This document shows positions 15,101 through 23,623 of a stretch of 38,124 bases of DNA, one piece after another. The notes below the pieces were generated by a model, which did not search any database, was not told where the DNA came from, and saw nothing but the letters and a program-made list of their open reading frames with translations. Source of the DNA: Mesolinea sp964536465 (GTDB lineage: Bacteria > Chloroflexota > Anaerolineae > Anaerolineales > Anaerolineaceae); the NCBI GenBank assembly GCA_964536465.1, contig CAZHXQ010000005.1:1-38124 (forward strand), written 5' to 3'. Numbering within the stretch: the stretch's first letter is position 1; the number at the start of each line of letters is the position of its first letter. The position numbers were made by a program, and so were the translations under genes.

Positions 15101-16006
15101 ATGACAGACAAGACTGATCGCAAAAACTCGCCCTATCTCTTATTAGTCGTTGGAATACTGGCGGTTTCGACCGCTGCCATTCTGATCAAGCTGACCTTAC
15201 CCTTTGCCAGCCCTCTGGCAATTGCCTTTTATCGTCTGCTTTTTTCGGCAATTATCGCGGTTCTGATTCTGCTGGTCTCGAAACGCGGTCAGGGGCAGAA
15301 AATTGAGCGGGAATGGATTGGCTTGCTGCTGCTCTCAGGCCTCCTCCTGGCGGCTCATTTTGCCCTCTGGACCTGGTCATTGGACCTGGTCTCGGTCAAC
15401 AGCTCGGTCATCTTCACCACCACATCGCCCTTGTGGGTTGGACTGCTCTCGCCATTGATTCTCAAAGAAAAAGTACCCAAACGCTTTTTTACGGGCGTCC
15501 TTTTTGCCTTGGTGGGCGGAATCTTAATTGCGGTCCTGGGAAACAGTCATTCAGAAAAAAGCACGCTGCCAGGCTTACTTACTGCTTTGCTGAGCGCCTG
15601 GATGGTGGCCGGATACCTGTTGGTCGGCAGAAAGCTGGCGGAGAAAATGGCCACGGAGCTTTATGTCAGTATTGTTTATTCGGTCGCGGCTGTCGTATTG
15701 GGGGCCTTGCTTCTGCTGATCGAAAAGGGCTTCCAAACTTATCAACCTGCCGTCTATGTTTATTTCATTTTGATGGCACTGGTCCCACAGACCTTGGGTC
15801 ACACATCATTCAATAAAGCGCTGAAACTGCTGCCGGCCAGAACAGTTTCTTTGGCACTGCTCTTCGAGCCGGTTGGCTCGAGCATCCTTGTGATGCTCTT
15901 GTTAAAAGAACTGCCGACAGCGGTCGAAATTGCTGGCGGCATACTGATATTGATTGGTTTATTTATCGCGCTGAGCGCTGGCGCTGCTGAGGTTAATGAG
16001 GCTTGA
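15101..16006 (+). CDS. EamA/DMT-family membrane transporter
   Basis: This 301-residue protein has about ten hydrophobic segments in two EamA repeats. The first begins PYLLLVVGILAVSTAAILIK, the second near TALLSAWMVAGYLLVGRK. Members export amino acids, nucleosides or other metabolites; the substrate here cannot be told. The ATG lies two bases after the poly-T of the ppgK terminator, so there is no normal ribosome binding site and no later start before the first membrane helix. The transcript may be leaderless, or expression may rely on read-through. The last 14 bases overlap the facing malQ gene. Confidence 0.88.
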   Translation: MTDKTDRKNSPYLLLVVGILAVSTAAILIKLTLPFASPLAIAFYRLLFSAIIAVLILLVSKRGQGQKIEREWIGLLLLSGLLLAAHFALWTWSLDLVSVNSSVIFTTTSPLWVGLLSPLILKEKVPKRFFTGVLFALVGGILIAVLGNSHSEKSTLPGLLTALLSAWMVAGYLLVGRKLAEKMATELYVSIVYSVAAVVLGALLLLIEKGFQTYQPAVYVYFILMALVPQTLGHTSFNKALKLLPARTVSLALLFEPVGSSILVMLLLKELPTAVEIAGGILILIGLFIALSAGAAEVNEA

Positions 16007-17555
16007 CCGCGTCCCCCAGACGCGAGTTGAGCCACTGGGTGTAGCGGGCTTTCTCTTCCGCCGATAAGCGGCTGTAAAGCAAGTTCATTTTGCGGATTCT
16101 GCTGTTCAAGGCGGACGTCAGCACCTCGGGAGCCATCCTCCACTTCCAGTTTCCAGATGTCGTACCCGGCAAATTGAACCTGGTTGCTGAGCCCAACCCA
16201 AGGAAATCCTGAAGAGGCGCAACCGCGTAACGGGCAACCGATTGCCAGATAGCCCTGATCATGGCCTCCGCGACCTCATCTGGCTGTTCGAAATGCAGAT
16301 AATCACGGCAAAATTGCTGTTCCGACTCACTGGCATCGTCATACCAGCCTCGTGCTGTATTATTGTCGTGAGAGCCCGTATAAGCAAAGCAGTGAACCGG
16401 ATAATGATGAGGAAGAAAATCGTCTTCCGGGTCGCCTGTGAAACCAAATTGAAGTATCTTCATACCGGGTAAGCCGAAGTCGTCCCGCAGGGATTCGACA
16501 TCTTCCGTGATGAGACCCAGGTCTTCGGCGATGATTGGCAGGCTGGGAAAATTTTGTTTCAATTCGTTGAACAATTCAACAGCAGGTCCCGAGATCCATT
16601 CGCCTTCGATGGCAGTGGTATTTCCATAAGGGACATGCCAGGCGGCCGCGAAACCTCTGAAGTGGTCCAGGCGCACCATATCCACCAATTCGAGGGTGGC
16701 TTCCAGCCGCGAAACCCACCATTCGAAATTCGTGGAAAGGTGAACTTCCCAATTATAAAGCGGGTTGCCCCACAATTGCCCGGTGGCTGAAAAGTAATCT
16801 GGCGGTACGCCGGCGACAAAGGTCGGGTTCAACTGTTCATCGAGCAAAAACAAGTCCGGTCTGGCCCAGACATCAGAACTGTCCATCGAGATCACGAAGG
16901 GCATATCGCCCACTATTTGGACCTTTTTATGCTGAGCGAAGGCTTTGAGACGCAGCCACTGTCTGAAGAAGAGGAACTGGTTAAACTTGTGTTTTGTGAT
17001 CTTATCGGCGAGCATCGTTTTCGCGCCCTCGATTGCTTCTGGCTCTCTGGTCTTGAGCTGACCAGGCCAATCCACCCAGGGATGCAGTTGTTGAATTTCT
17101 TTGATTGCCATGAACAAAGCGTAATCTTCAAGCCAAGATTTTTTGCTTTCACAGAATTGATCAAATTCGGGCGCGAGATTAGACGCGTCCTTTTTTGCGA
17201 AAGCATCGAAGGCGGTGTTTAACAAATGGGTTTTCCAATCAATTGCCGCACCATAATCAACTTCATCAATTGGGAAGGAGGGGCGTTCTTTCAGGTCAGT
17301 ACTGCTGAGCAGCCCATCTTCCAAAAGCAGGATAGGGCTGACCAAAAAGGGATTGCCGGCAAAAGCTGAAAAACATTGGTAAGGCGAGTCGCCATAACCT
17401 GTTGGTCCCAGAGGCAGAATCTGCCACAGTTGGGTTCCACTTCTGCTCAAGAAATCGACCCAGCGGTAGGCCTCAGGTCCGAGATCGCCAATGCCATCAG
17501 GCCCGGGCAAGGCAGTTGGGTGAAGCAAGATGCCAGATTTTCTATCTGATTGCAT
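15993..17555 (-). CDS. malQ: 4-alpha-glucanotransferase (amylomaltase, GH77)
   Basis: This 520-residue enzyme moves alpha-1,4-glucan segments between chains and releases glucose. It has the GH77 blocks SGILLHPTALPGPDGIGDLG and QLWQILPLGPTGYGDSPYQ. The nucleophile Asp is in RLDHFRG (about 295), the acid/base Glu in IAEDLG (about 341), and the third Asp in TGSHDNNT (about 397). The length is typical. It is the last gene of the leftward unit cinA, deaminase-CYTH, glgA, malQ, starting 11 bases after the glgA stop. Together with glycogen synthase it points to glycogen or maltodextrin turnover. Glucose released could feed the nearby polyphosphate glucokinase. Confidence 0.96.
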   Translation of the reverse strand: MQSDRKSGILLHPTALPGPDGIGDLGPEAYRWVDFLSRSGTQLWQILPLGPTGYGDSPYQCFSAFAGNPFLVSPILLLEDGLLSSTDLKERPSFPIDEVDYGAAIDWKTHLLNTAFDAFAKKDASNLAPEFDQFCESKKSWLEDYALFMAIKEIQQLHPWVDWPGQLKTREPEAIEGAKTMLADKITKHKFNQFLFFRQWLRLKAFAQHKKVQIVGDMPFVISMDSSDVWARPDLFLLDEQLNPTFVAGVPPDYFSATGQLWGNPLYNWEVHLSTNFEWWVSRLEATLELVDMVRLDHFRGFAAAWHVPYGNTTAIEGEWISGPAVELFNELKQNFPSLPIIAEDLGLITEDVESLRDDFGLPGMKILQFGFTGDPEDDFLPHHYPVHCFAYTGSHDNNTARGWYDDASESEQQFCRDYLHFEQPDEVAEAMIRAIWQSVARYAVAPLQDFLGLGSATRFNLPGTTSGNWKWRMAPEVLTSALNSRIRKMNLLYSRLSAEEKARYTQWLNSRLGDAVKPH

Positions 17556-17566
17556 ATTGGGTGTCC

Positions 17567-19015
17567 TTATAATGACTTGTAGATTTCCAGGTATTTCCTG
17601 GCAGAAGTCGCCCAGGAAAAGTCAGTTGCCATCGCGTTTGTTTGCATGACCTGCCAGGCTTTTTTATCCTGGAATACATCCAGCGCTAAACTCACAGCCT
17701 GAACCAGACCAGCTGTAGCTTTCTGTGCATAGAGGAAGCCTGTGGCAGTTTGTGGATCGGCAGAATAATCACGAATGGAGTCCGCAAGACCCCCTGTGGC
17801 GGTCGCGACGGGTAAATTACCATATCTCATCGCAAACATTTGCGAAAGACCACAGGGCTCATACAGGGAGGGCATCAGGAAGATATCACCTGAGGCATAA
17901 AGCATACGGGCGATAACGTCATCATATTTTATAAAAGCGGCTACCCTCTCTGGGTGGGCCTTAGCCAGCTGACCTACCTGCGTCTCTAACTCAGGGCTCC
18001 CTGTACCCAGGAGCGCGAATTGCCATTCACGGTCAATCAGGCGCGGCAGCGCTTCTAAAATGGCAGGCACTCCTTTTTGCTCTGAAAGGCGGGTGACGAT
18101 GGTTAGAAGCGGGACGTTCTCGTTCACATCAAAATTGAGTGCTCGCTGCAAGTCGAGCTTGTTATTGACTCGCTGGGACAAGTTTTCTACTGAAAAGTTA
18201 TGTGAAAGAGTCTCATCTTCAGCTGGATCCCAGCGTGACTCGTCAATTCCGTTCAATATTCCGGTTACCTTACCTGAATGTTTTTGGAGGTAAACCTCAA
18301 TTCCGCAACCATATTCCGGCGTGAGAATCTCGCGGGCGTAACCTGGCGATACTGTAATGATTTTGTCGGCTGCTGATATGCCCATTGGCAAGGGTGTGAA
18401 CTTAGCCCAATCGGGCAAATCAGGGTCCCTGCTGGAGCTGAAGCCAAGCATGCTCATCGCATCTTGCGAACCCCAGCCGTTATAAGGCAGATTGTGGATT
18501 GAAAGGACGGTTTTTATACCACTAAAAAAAGGATCATCTTTGTAAGTGGTTGTCAAAGCGTAAACGGACAGGGCGGTATGCCAGTCGTTGGCATGTAGAA
18601 TGTCGATCTTCCAGTTCAAAAAGCGGAGCGCTTCAAGCAACGCCAGAGAAAAACTGGCGTACTTGAGACCGTCTAGTTGCCAATCTCCATGATAGACAGG
18701 TGAATCGTGATTAATCTCGGGATTGTCGATCAGATAAACGGGAACGCCATCGATGTCAGCGATAAACAGCTGGCATTCTATAAAGCGGCTGTTCGCGAGG
18801 AAGGAAAAGTCACCGATCTTTTTCATCGGTGGGTTTTTTGTTTTAACGACAGCATGAAAAGGCATGATAATACGAATATCGACCTGGTCGGGGAAGTTGC
18901 GAAGCAGAGAGGCTGGCAATGCGCCGGCGACGTCTCCTAATCCGCCAACCTTGGCGAAAGGAGCTGCTTCAGCACTGGCAAAAAGGATCTTCATTTTTCT
19001 GTTATTTTCTGTCAT
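17567..19015 (-). CDS. glgA: Glycogen synthase (GT5)
   Basis: This 482-residue enzyme extends alpha-1,4-glucan from ADP-glucose (or UDP-glucose). It has the N-terminal KVGGLGDV (22-29), where the Lys binds ADP-glucose, NDWHTALSVYAL, and the C-terminal MPSLYEPCGLSQMFAMRYG with the GT5 Glu. I kept the ATG at 19015 because an AGAGG precedes it. A second ATG at 18994 (MKILFASAEAAPF) matches the usual family start but has no ribosome binding site. It lies 12 bases downstream of the deaminase-CYTH gene. Confidence 0.95.
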   Translation of the reverse strand: MTENNRKMKILFASAEAAPFAKVGGLGDVAGALPASLLRNFPDQVDIRIIMPFHAVVKTKNPPMKKIGDFSFLANSRFIECQLFIADIDGVPVYLIDNPEINHDSPVYHGDWQLDGLKYASFSLALLEALRFLNWKIDILHANDWHTALSVYALTTTYKDDPFFSGIKTVLSIHNLPYNGWGSQDAMSMLGFSSSRDPDLPDWAKFTPLPMGISAADKIITVSPGYAREILTPEYGCGIEVYLQKHSGKVTGILNGIDESRWDPAEDETLSHNFSVENLSQRVNNKLDLQRALNFDVNENVPLLTIVTRLSEQKGVPAILEALPRLIDREWQFALLGTGSPELETQVGQLAKAHPERVAAFIKYDDVIARMLYASGDIFLMPSLYEPCGLSQMFAMRYGNLPVATATGGLADSIRDYSADPQTATGFLYAQKATAGLVQAVSLALDVFQDKKAWQVMQTNAMATDFSWATSARKYLEIYKSL

Positions 19016-19027
19016 TCTGCCTCTGTT

Positions 19028-21016
19028 CTATTTGAACCTTTTTTCTGCCATCTCCAGGTAATCTTCGGTGACGACATCCGGGTTTTCAATGCCCAGTTGG
19101 TTGAAAAGATCCTCAATCAGCGCGGATTTTTGGTCCGCGTCTTCACGGCTCCAGGTGCGGCTCTTGATTTCGAGGAATTTGCCTAATTCGGGTTTTATCA
19201 AGGTGTCGAGGTTGATAAAGAATTCAGTTCCTTCAAACTCGATCAAGTAGCGTAAACGGTCTTTTTCGATTTGGATCGATTTGGCCGGCTTGAAGTATTC
19301 AGTGTAGAAGCGCAAGCTATGAGTCGCGGGCGCATAATAACGGGTACGCGAAAGCAAAATATTTTGGGTGTTTTGGTTTTCTTCCTCCATGCGCTCACCG
19401 ATTAGGGTCAGGCGTGAGCGAACTGTGAGGGTATCGCCCTTATCATCCAGGAATTCATCTTCGCGATAGCGGAGGCGCCCCCGGTCTTCGTCCTCAAAGC
19501 TAAAATAAGTGTCGTATTCGTGGTAATGGCGCTTCCTGATGATCTTGATGCCATCTCTTTGGAGAGTGTCTATTATGGCACTTCTGTCATCGATACGCAC
19601 CTTGGCCTGAACCTCAAAACTCTCTTCTTCCGCGGCACCACCAATGGCGATCAGTTTAGAATAAACCGATTCTTCGCGGCTGAGCAAAAATTCGTCGATT
19701 TTCCGTGCCATGTTTTGGGCTTCAGCAATCAGTTTGGCTTCATTGAGCGTGGTCAGCTGCCGGTCCCGCATCAACCACTGTCCATTTACCATCACGTCCG
19801 TCACATCGGTTGATTTGGTGGCATAGATAATCTGAGCGTAAATAGCTTCAGGGTCACGCCGGAAACGGGGTTGATTGTGAATTGGGCTCAGGTCTACCAA
19901 AATCAGGTCAGCACGTTTGCCAGGTTCGAGGCTGCCAATTATGTTATCCAAATGAATGGCCTTCGCCCCGATAATGGTGGCCATTGCCAGAACTTGTCTG
20001 GCAGGCAGGGCGGTGGGGTCTTCGGCCACCGGCTTTGCGATCATGCTGGCAAGCCTGATTTCCTCGAAGAAATCGAGGTCATTGTTCGAGCCGGTGCCGT
20101 CTGTGCCGATCCCAACGTTACAACCAACCTCCATCATCCTGGCAACCGGGGCAAAGCCGGAAGCCAATTTTAAATTGGAAGAGGGGTTGTGCGCAATCCC
20201 GGCGTTGGCATGCATCAGAGAACGCATTTCACCGCGATCGATGTGCACACAATGGGCGGCAATCAAGCGCGTTTCAAGCATTCCGAACTTCCTGATGTAT
20301 GGTACCACCGGAATTCCATGTTCATTGCGTATAGCTTCTACTTCGTCCACTGTTTCAGCGACGTGGAAGTGCACGATGGTGTCAGTCGCTTTCGCCAATT
20401 CAACACAAGCCGTAAGAACATCTGGGGTGCAGGTGTAAACAGCGTGAGGCGCGATGGCGGGGACGATCAGCGCGTGATCTTTCCACTTATCAATCAGGTC
20501 GCGGCAGCGGTCGAGCGCTTCCTCGTATGAGGTGGCGTCAGGGGCAGGGAACTTCATGACCGTCTGCCCGACGACCGCGCGCATGCCTGCTTCAGCAGTC
20601 GCCTCGGCCACATCGTCTTCGAAATAATACATGTCGTTAAAAGTAGTTACTCCAGAACGGATCAGTTCTGCGCAGGCCAGCCTGGTACCCAGGCGTACAA
20701 ACTCGGGTGAGACAAATTCTCTCTCAACCGGCATCATGTAACCCATTAACCAGACATCCAGGCGCAGGTCGTCGGATAACCCGCGCAGTAGCGTCATCGG
20801 AACGTGGGTGTGAGTGTTGACCAGACCGGGCATCAATACCTTGCCGCCGCAGTCGATCACCTCCGTGGCCTGATAGTTTTCGAGCAGGGAGGCTTGCTCA
20901 CCGGCTTCTACAATTTGGTCACCCAGGATGGCGACAGCCCCCGGTTCGAAGATTCGATAGACTGAATCCATGGTCAATACTAACGCGTTTGTCAGTAATA
21001 CATCAACAGTTTTCAT
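19028..21016 (-). CDS. MTA/SAH-deaminase-like amidohydrolase fused to a CYTH domain
   Basis: This 662-residue protein has two domains. Residues about 1-440 are an amidohydrolase of the MtaD/SAH deaminase type: metal-binding HTH (69-71), HFH (216-218), the AAHCVH block and GTDGTGSNND with the metal Asp near 306. Residues about 465-660 read as a CYTH domain (triphosphate tunnel fold): FEVQAKVRI in place of ExExK (the second Glu is Gln), YDTYF, LRYRE, LTVRSR, LEIKSR. CYTH enzymes bind nucleotide triphosphates or other polyphosphates. I chose ATG at 21016, which overlaps the cinA stop (TGATG) and follows AAAGGA; a GTG one codon earlier is possible. The fusion is unusual. It may couple purine salvage to a triphosphate or nucleotide signal, or the CYTH part may be a degenerate binding domain. 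Confidence 0.88.
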   Translation of the reverse strand: MKTVDVLLTNALVLTMDSVYRIFEPGAVAILGDQIVEAGEQASLLENYQATEVIDCGGKVLMPGLVNTHTHVPMTLLRGLSDDLRLDVWLMGYMMPVEREFVSPEFVRLGTRLACAELIRSGVTTFNDMYYFEDDVAEATAEAGMRAVVGQTVMKFPAPDATSYEEALDRCRDLIDKWKDHALIVPAIAPHAVYTCTPDVLTACVELAKATDTIVHFHVAETVDEVEAIRNEHGIPVVPYIRKFGMLETRLIAAHCVHIDRGEMRSLMHANAGIAHNPSSNLKLASGFAPVARMMEVGCNVGIGTDGTGSNNDLDFFEEIRLASMIAKPVAEDPTALPARQVLAMATIIGAKAIHLDNIIGSLEPGKRADLILVDLSPIHNQPRFRRDPEAIYAQIIYATKSTDVTDVMVNGQWLMRDRQLTTLNEAKLIAEAQNMARKIDEFLLSREESVYSKLIAIGGAAEEESFEVQAKVRIDDRSAIIDTLQRDGIKIIRKRHYHEYDTYFSFEDEDRGRLRYREDEFLDDKGDTLTVRSRLTLIGERMEEENQNTQNILLSRTRYYAPATHSLRFYTEYFKPAKSIQIEKDRLRYLIEFEGTEFFINLDTLIKPELGKFLEIKSRTWSREDADQKSALIEDLFNQLGIENPDVVTEDYLEMAEKRFK

Positions 21017-22185
21017 CACGATCCTTTCAACTCTTTCAATCTGGTACGGATCTGGTCGAGAGACACGTTCAGAGCCCAGTGACTGGCGTCTGCGGGAGGG
21101 CCGCTGTAGATGCGCTGGAATTCTGAAAGATTTTTACCATCAAGACAGACTACATAAACTTCCATCTGTTCCCCTTTCGGTGTCAGCATCACTCCCAGCA
21201 CGAAATCGGTTTGCGCTTTATCCCGGTATTCGTGTAAATGGTTCTTTAGAGATTCATGAGTGATATTATCATCCAGCAATTCCCCACACAGTGATTCGGG
21301 GGAGAGATATTCGGACAAAGACCGGTGAACACAGCCGTTAGTGCCAATTTCAAGGACACACAGGGTAAAGTTCCGCTTCAGCAATTCGGCTGCCACGACC
21401 GATTGGATCGTTTCCTCATTTTCACCATAGATGTAGTCTTTCAATCTCTCGCGAATTTCACTGATCACAGGTTCCATCATTTGTTGAGCTTCTTCAGTCG
21501 AGCCTGCTTTGGCTGTTACTCTCACGTCAGTTTGGCCTGGATGGGCGAGCAAACCAACGGTGGGATTGCTCAGGTTCGCCAATTCTCCCAGAATTTCATC
21601 GATGTTAGATTCCCCGACTGAGATAGTGTGAATCACCCAAGGCAGGATAATCTCATCCTTGAGACGATAACGTTTTTTCAGGTAGTCGATTACATAATTT
21701 TTCATTATGTTTTCCATTTCCCCGGGTACGCCTGGCAGCGCGATCAGAGTTTTAACGCCCAGTTCAAACCTGAAGGCTGGCGCAGTGCCAACTTTATTGG
21801 GAATCGCGACGGCGTTGGCAGGTAAATAGGCCTGGCGCTTATTGTTCTCAGTCGGCGTGCGGTTGTAATACCTGAACCGTTCCAGGGTTTGTTCCCACAA
21901 CTCTTCTTTGAAAACCAGTCCAACGTTGAAGGTGTCGGCAACTGCCTGTCGGGTCATGTCGTCAACAGTCGGTCCGAGCCCTCCGGTAGTGATGATGATA
22001 TCAGCCCGCATCAAGGCTTCCTGCATGGTTGCGGTGATGCGGTTGATGTTGTCTCCTACCGTAGTTAGCCGGTATAGATCGACCCCGATATCGCGCAAGG
22101 CGCGGGCAATGTATCGGGAGTTTGTGTCTTGAATTTCACCTAAGAGCAATTCAGTACCGATTGTAATAATTTCTGCAACAGCCAT
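21016..22185 (-). CDS. cinA: CinA-like protein with degenerate C-terminal deamidase domain
   Basis: This 389-residue protein starts with the MoaB/CinA domain (1-165; IITIGTELLLGEIQDTNS, TTGGLGPTVDDMTRQA, ALPGVPGEMENIM), which in characterised CinA hydrolyses ADP-ribose-type substrates. The C-terminal part (about 255-389) aligns with PncC, the nicotinamide mononucleotide deamidase. The expected AESCTGG reads LEIGTNG (278-284), so the catalytic Ser is gone, and the glycine-rich GIAGPGG region reads GVMLTPKG. That activity is probably lost. An AAGGAA ribosome binding site precedes the ATG. It is the first gene of a four-gene unit. Confidence 0.87.
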   Translation of the reverse strand: MAVAEIITIGTELLLGEIQDTNSRYIARALRDIGVDLYRLTTVGDNINRITATMQEALMRADIIITTGGLGPTVDDMTRQAVADTFNVGLVFKEELWEQTLERFRYYNRTPTENNKRQAYLPANAVAIPNKVGTAPAFRFELGVKTLIALPGVPGEMENIMKNYVIDYLKKRYRLKDEIILPWVIHTISVGESNIDEILGELANLSNPTVGLLAHPGQTDVRVTAKAGSTEEAQQMMEPVISEIRERLKDYIYGENEETIQSVVAAELLKRNFTLCVLEIGTNGCVHRSLSEYLSPESLCGELLDDNITHESLKNHLHEYRDKAQTDFVLGVMLTPKGEQMEVYVVCLDGKNLSEFQRIYSGPPADASHWALNVSLDQIRTRLKELKGS

Positions 22186-22268
22186 ATGGTTCCTTTATCG
22201 AAGATTTCCCAGCCGATTTAATGAGTAAGTAATTTATTTTATCTTAAAAATTGTTTTCCCTGTCCGTT

Positions 22269-22296
22269 TTGAGGATGGATGTAGCTGGTTTATACT
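22269..22296 (+). promoter_or_regulatory. Promoter giving a leaderless yraN-miaA transcript
   Basis: TTGAGG (22269-22274), 16-base spacer, TATACT (22291-22296). The ATG of yraN begins six bases after the -10, at the expected transcription start, and no ribosome binding site is present. Confidence 0.5.
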
Positions 22297-22302
22297 ACTG
22301 TC

Positions 22303-22689
22303 ATGAGCGCGAACAGCCATTATCGTAAGAAGTTAGGAGCCTGGGGTGAAGCCCAGGGTCGGGAATACCTCACCAAAAAGGGCTACATTCTGCTCGAAAA
22401 AAATTACCACACGCGCTTCGGCGAGATCGATCTGATCATGTCGTCGGGGGCTCGTCTGGTGGCTGTCGAGGTCAAAACACGCAGATCAAACGCTTATGGG
22501 ATTGCTGAATATAGCATTACTCCTAAAAAATTCCAGTCATTACAAGCAGCCATGCAGGTTTACCTTTATAGCCTTGATGAGCCAGTCCCGGATTGGCAGG
22601 TCGATGTTCTGGTTATTGAAACCACCTCACGGGATAGCCCTGAGATTATCCATTACGAAAACGTATACCTGGACTATCTCAATGAATGA
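22303..22689 (+). CDS. yraN: YraN/UPF0102 family nuclease-like protein
   Basis: This 128-residue protein has the UPF0102 core: GAWGEAQGREYLTKKGY, FGEIDLI and VAVEVKTRR. These form the endonuclease-like fold with Glu, Asp and the E-x-K motif. Its cellular role is not established. The end overlaps the miaA start by eight bases, so the two are coupled. The start looks leaderless. Confidence 0.88.
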   Translation: MSANSHYRKKLGAWGEAQGREYLTKKGYILLEKNYHTRFGEIDLIMSSGARLVAVEVKTRRSNAYGIAEYSITPKKFQSLQAAMQVYLYSLDEPVPDWQVDVLVIETTSRDSPEIIHYENVYLDYLNE

Positions 22690-23623
22690 AAATAAGCCGA
22701 AGTTAATCATGCTGGTAGGCCCTACAGGCTCGGGTAAAAGCGGGCTGGCCATCCAACTGGCCACAGCGCTGGATGCTGAGATTGTCTCAGCCGACTCCCG
22801 CTATCTCTACAGGCAACTTAACATCGGTACTGCCAAACCCACCGAAGGCGAGCTCTCGCAGGTACCACACCACCTGATCGATGTTGCAGATCTGCATCAG
22901 CCCTGGAGCATCGGCGAATACAAGGTCGAAGCAGAAAATATTATTCAGAATATGCATCAGCGGGGGAAAATCCCCATAGTCACCGGAGGAACCGGCCAAT
23001 ATATCCGCGCGCTCAGAGAGAACTGGCAAATTCCTGAGCTTGAGGCAGACCACAGGATGAGAACGGTCCTGGAGAAGATTGGGGATAAGGTCGGCTTCGA
23101 GAAGCTTCACCAAAATCTGAAGGTCCTGGACCCTCAGGCCGCCGAATTGATCGATTACCGCAACCACCGGCGAACAATAAGGGCGCTTGAGGTAATTTTC
23201 AGCAGCGGGGTTCGGTTTTCTCAGGCGCGTTCCCGAAAAGATTCGCCCTACGAAATGCTGATGATCGGTCTGCGGTGGGAGCGTGAAGAACTGTATCAGC
23301 GAATTGATGCCCGGATCGAACAGATGCTGAAAGAGGGCTTTCTCGATGAAGTTCGCGGGCTGATCAATCATGGCTACAAAGATGCTCTGCTCAAAATGCG
23401 TGTGATTGGCTACAGCGAGCTGATCGCCTATCTGGACAACAATCTCAGCCTGGAGGAAGCCCTCATGCTGATCAAGCGGAACACCCGAAAATACGTACGC
23501 CGTCAGGCTAACTGGTTTAAGCCAACGGATTCGGAAATCCATTGGCTTAATGCAAAAGATCCAGCAATTTTAGAAAAAATGCTGGATCTGGTGTCTGCTA
23601 AATTTGGTTTAGCTATTCAATGA
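22682..23623 (+). CDS. miaA: tRNA dimethylallyltransferase
   Basis: This 313-residue enzyme adds the dimethylallyl group from DMAPP to A37 of tRNAs that read UNN codons. It has the P-loop GPTGSGKS, SADSRYLYRQLNIGTAKPT (the DSRxxYR motif), HHLIDV, VTGGTGQYIRAL and RRTIRALEV. The correct start is the ATG at 22682, inside the end of yraN (eight-base overlap). The frame extends further upstream but only through yraN sequence. DMAPP could come from the IPP isomerase encoded in this window. The last 11 bases overlap the facing ftsH gene. Confidence 0.95.
   Translation: MNENKPKLIMLVGPTGSGKSGLAIQLATALDAEIVSADSRYLYRQLNIGTAKPTEGELSQVPHHLIDVADLHQPWSIGEYKVEAENIIQNMHQRGKIPIVTGGTGQYIRALRENWQIPELEADHRMRTVLEKIGDKVGFEKLHQNLKVLDPQAAELIDYRNHRRTIRALEVIFSSGVRFSQARSRKDSPYEMLMIGLRWEREELYQRIDARIEQMLKEGFLDEVRGLINHGYKDALLKMRVIGYSELIAYLDNNLSLEEALMLIKRNTRKYVRRQANWFKPTDSEIHWLNAKDPAILEKMLDLVSAKFGLAIQ

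Noticed and set aside
22787..23542. Open frame of 251 codons opposite miaA
   Set aside because: Mirror frame of miaA; no start signals and no domain pattern.
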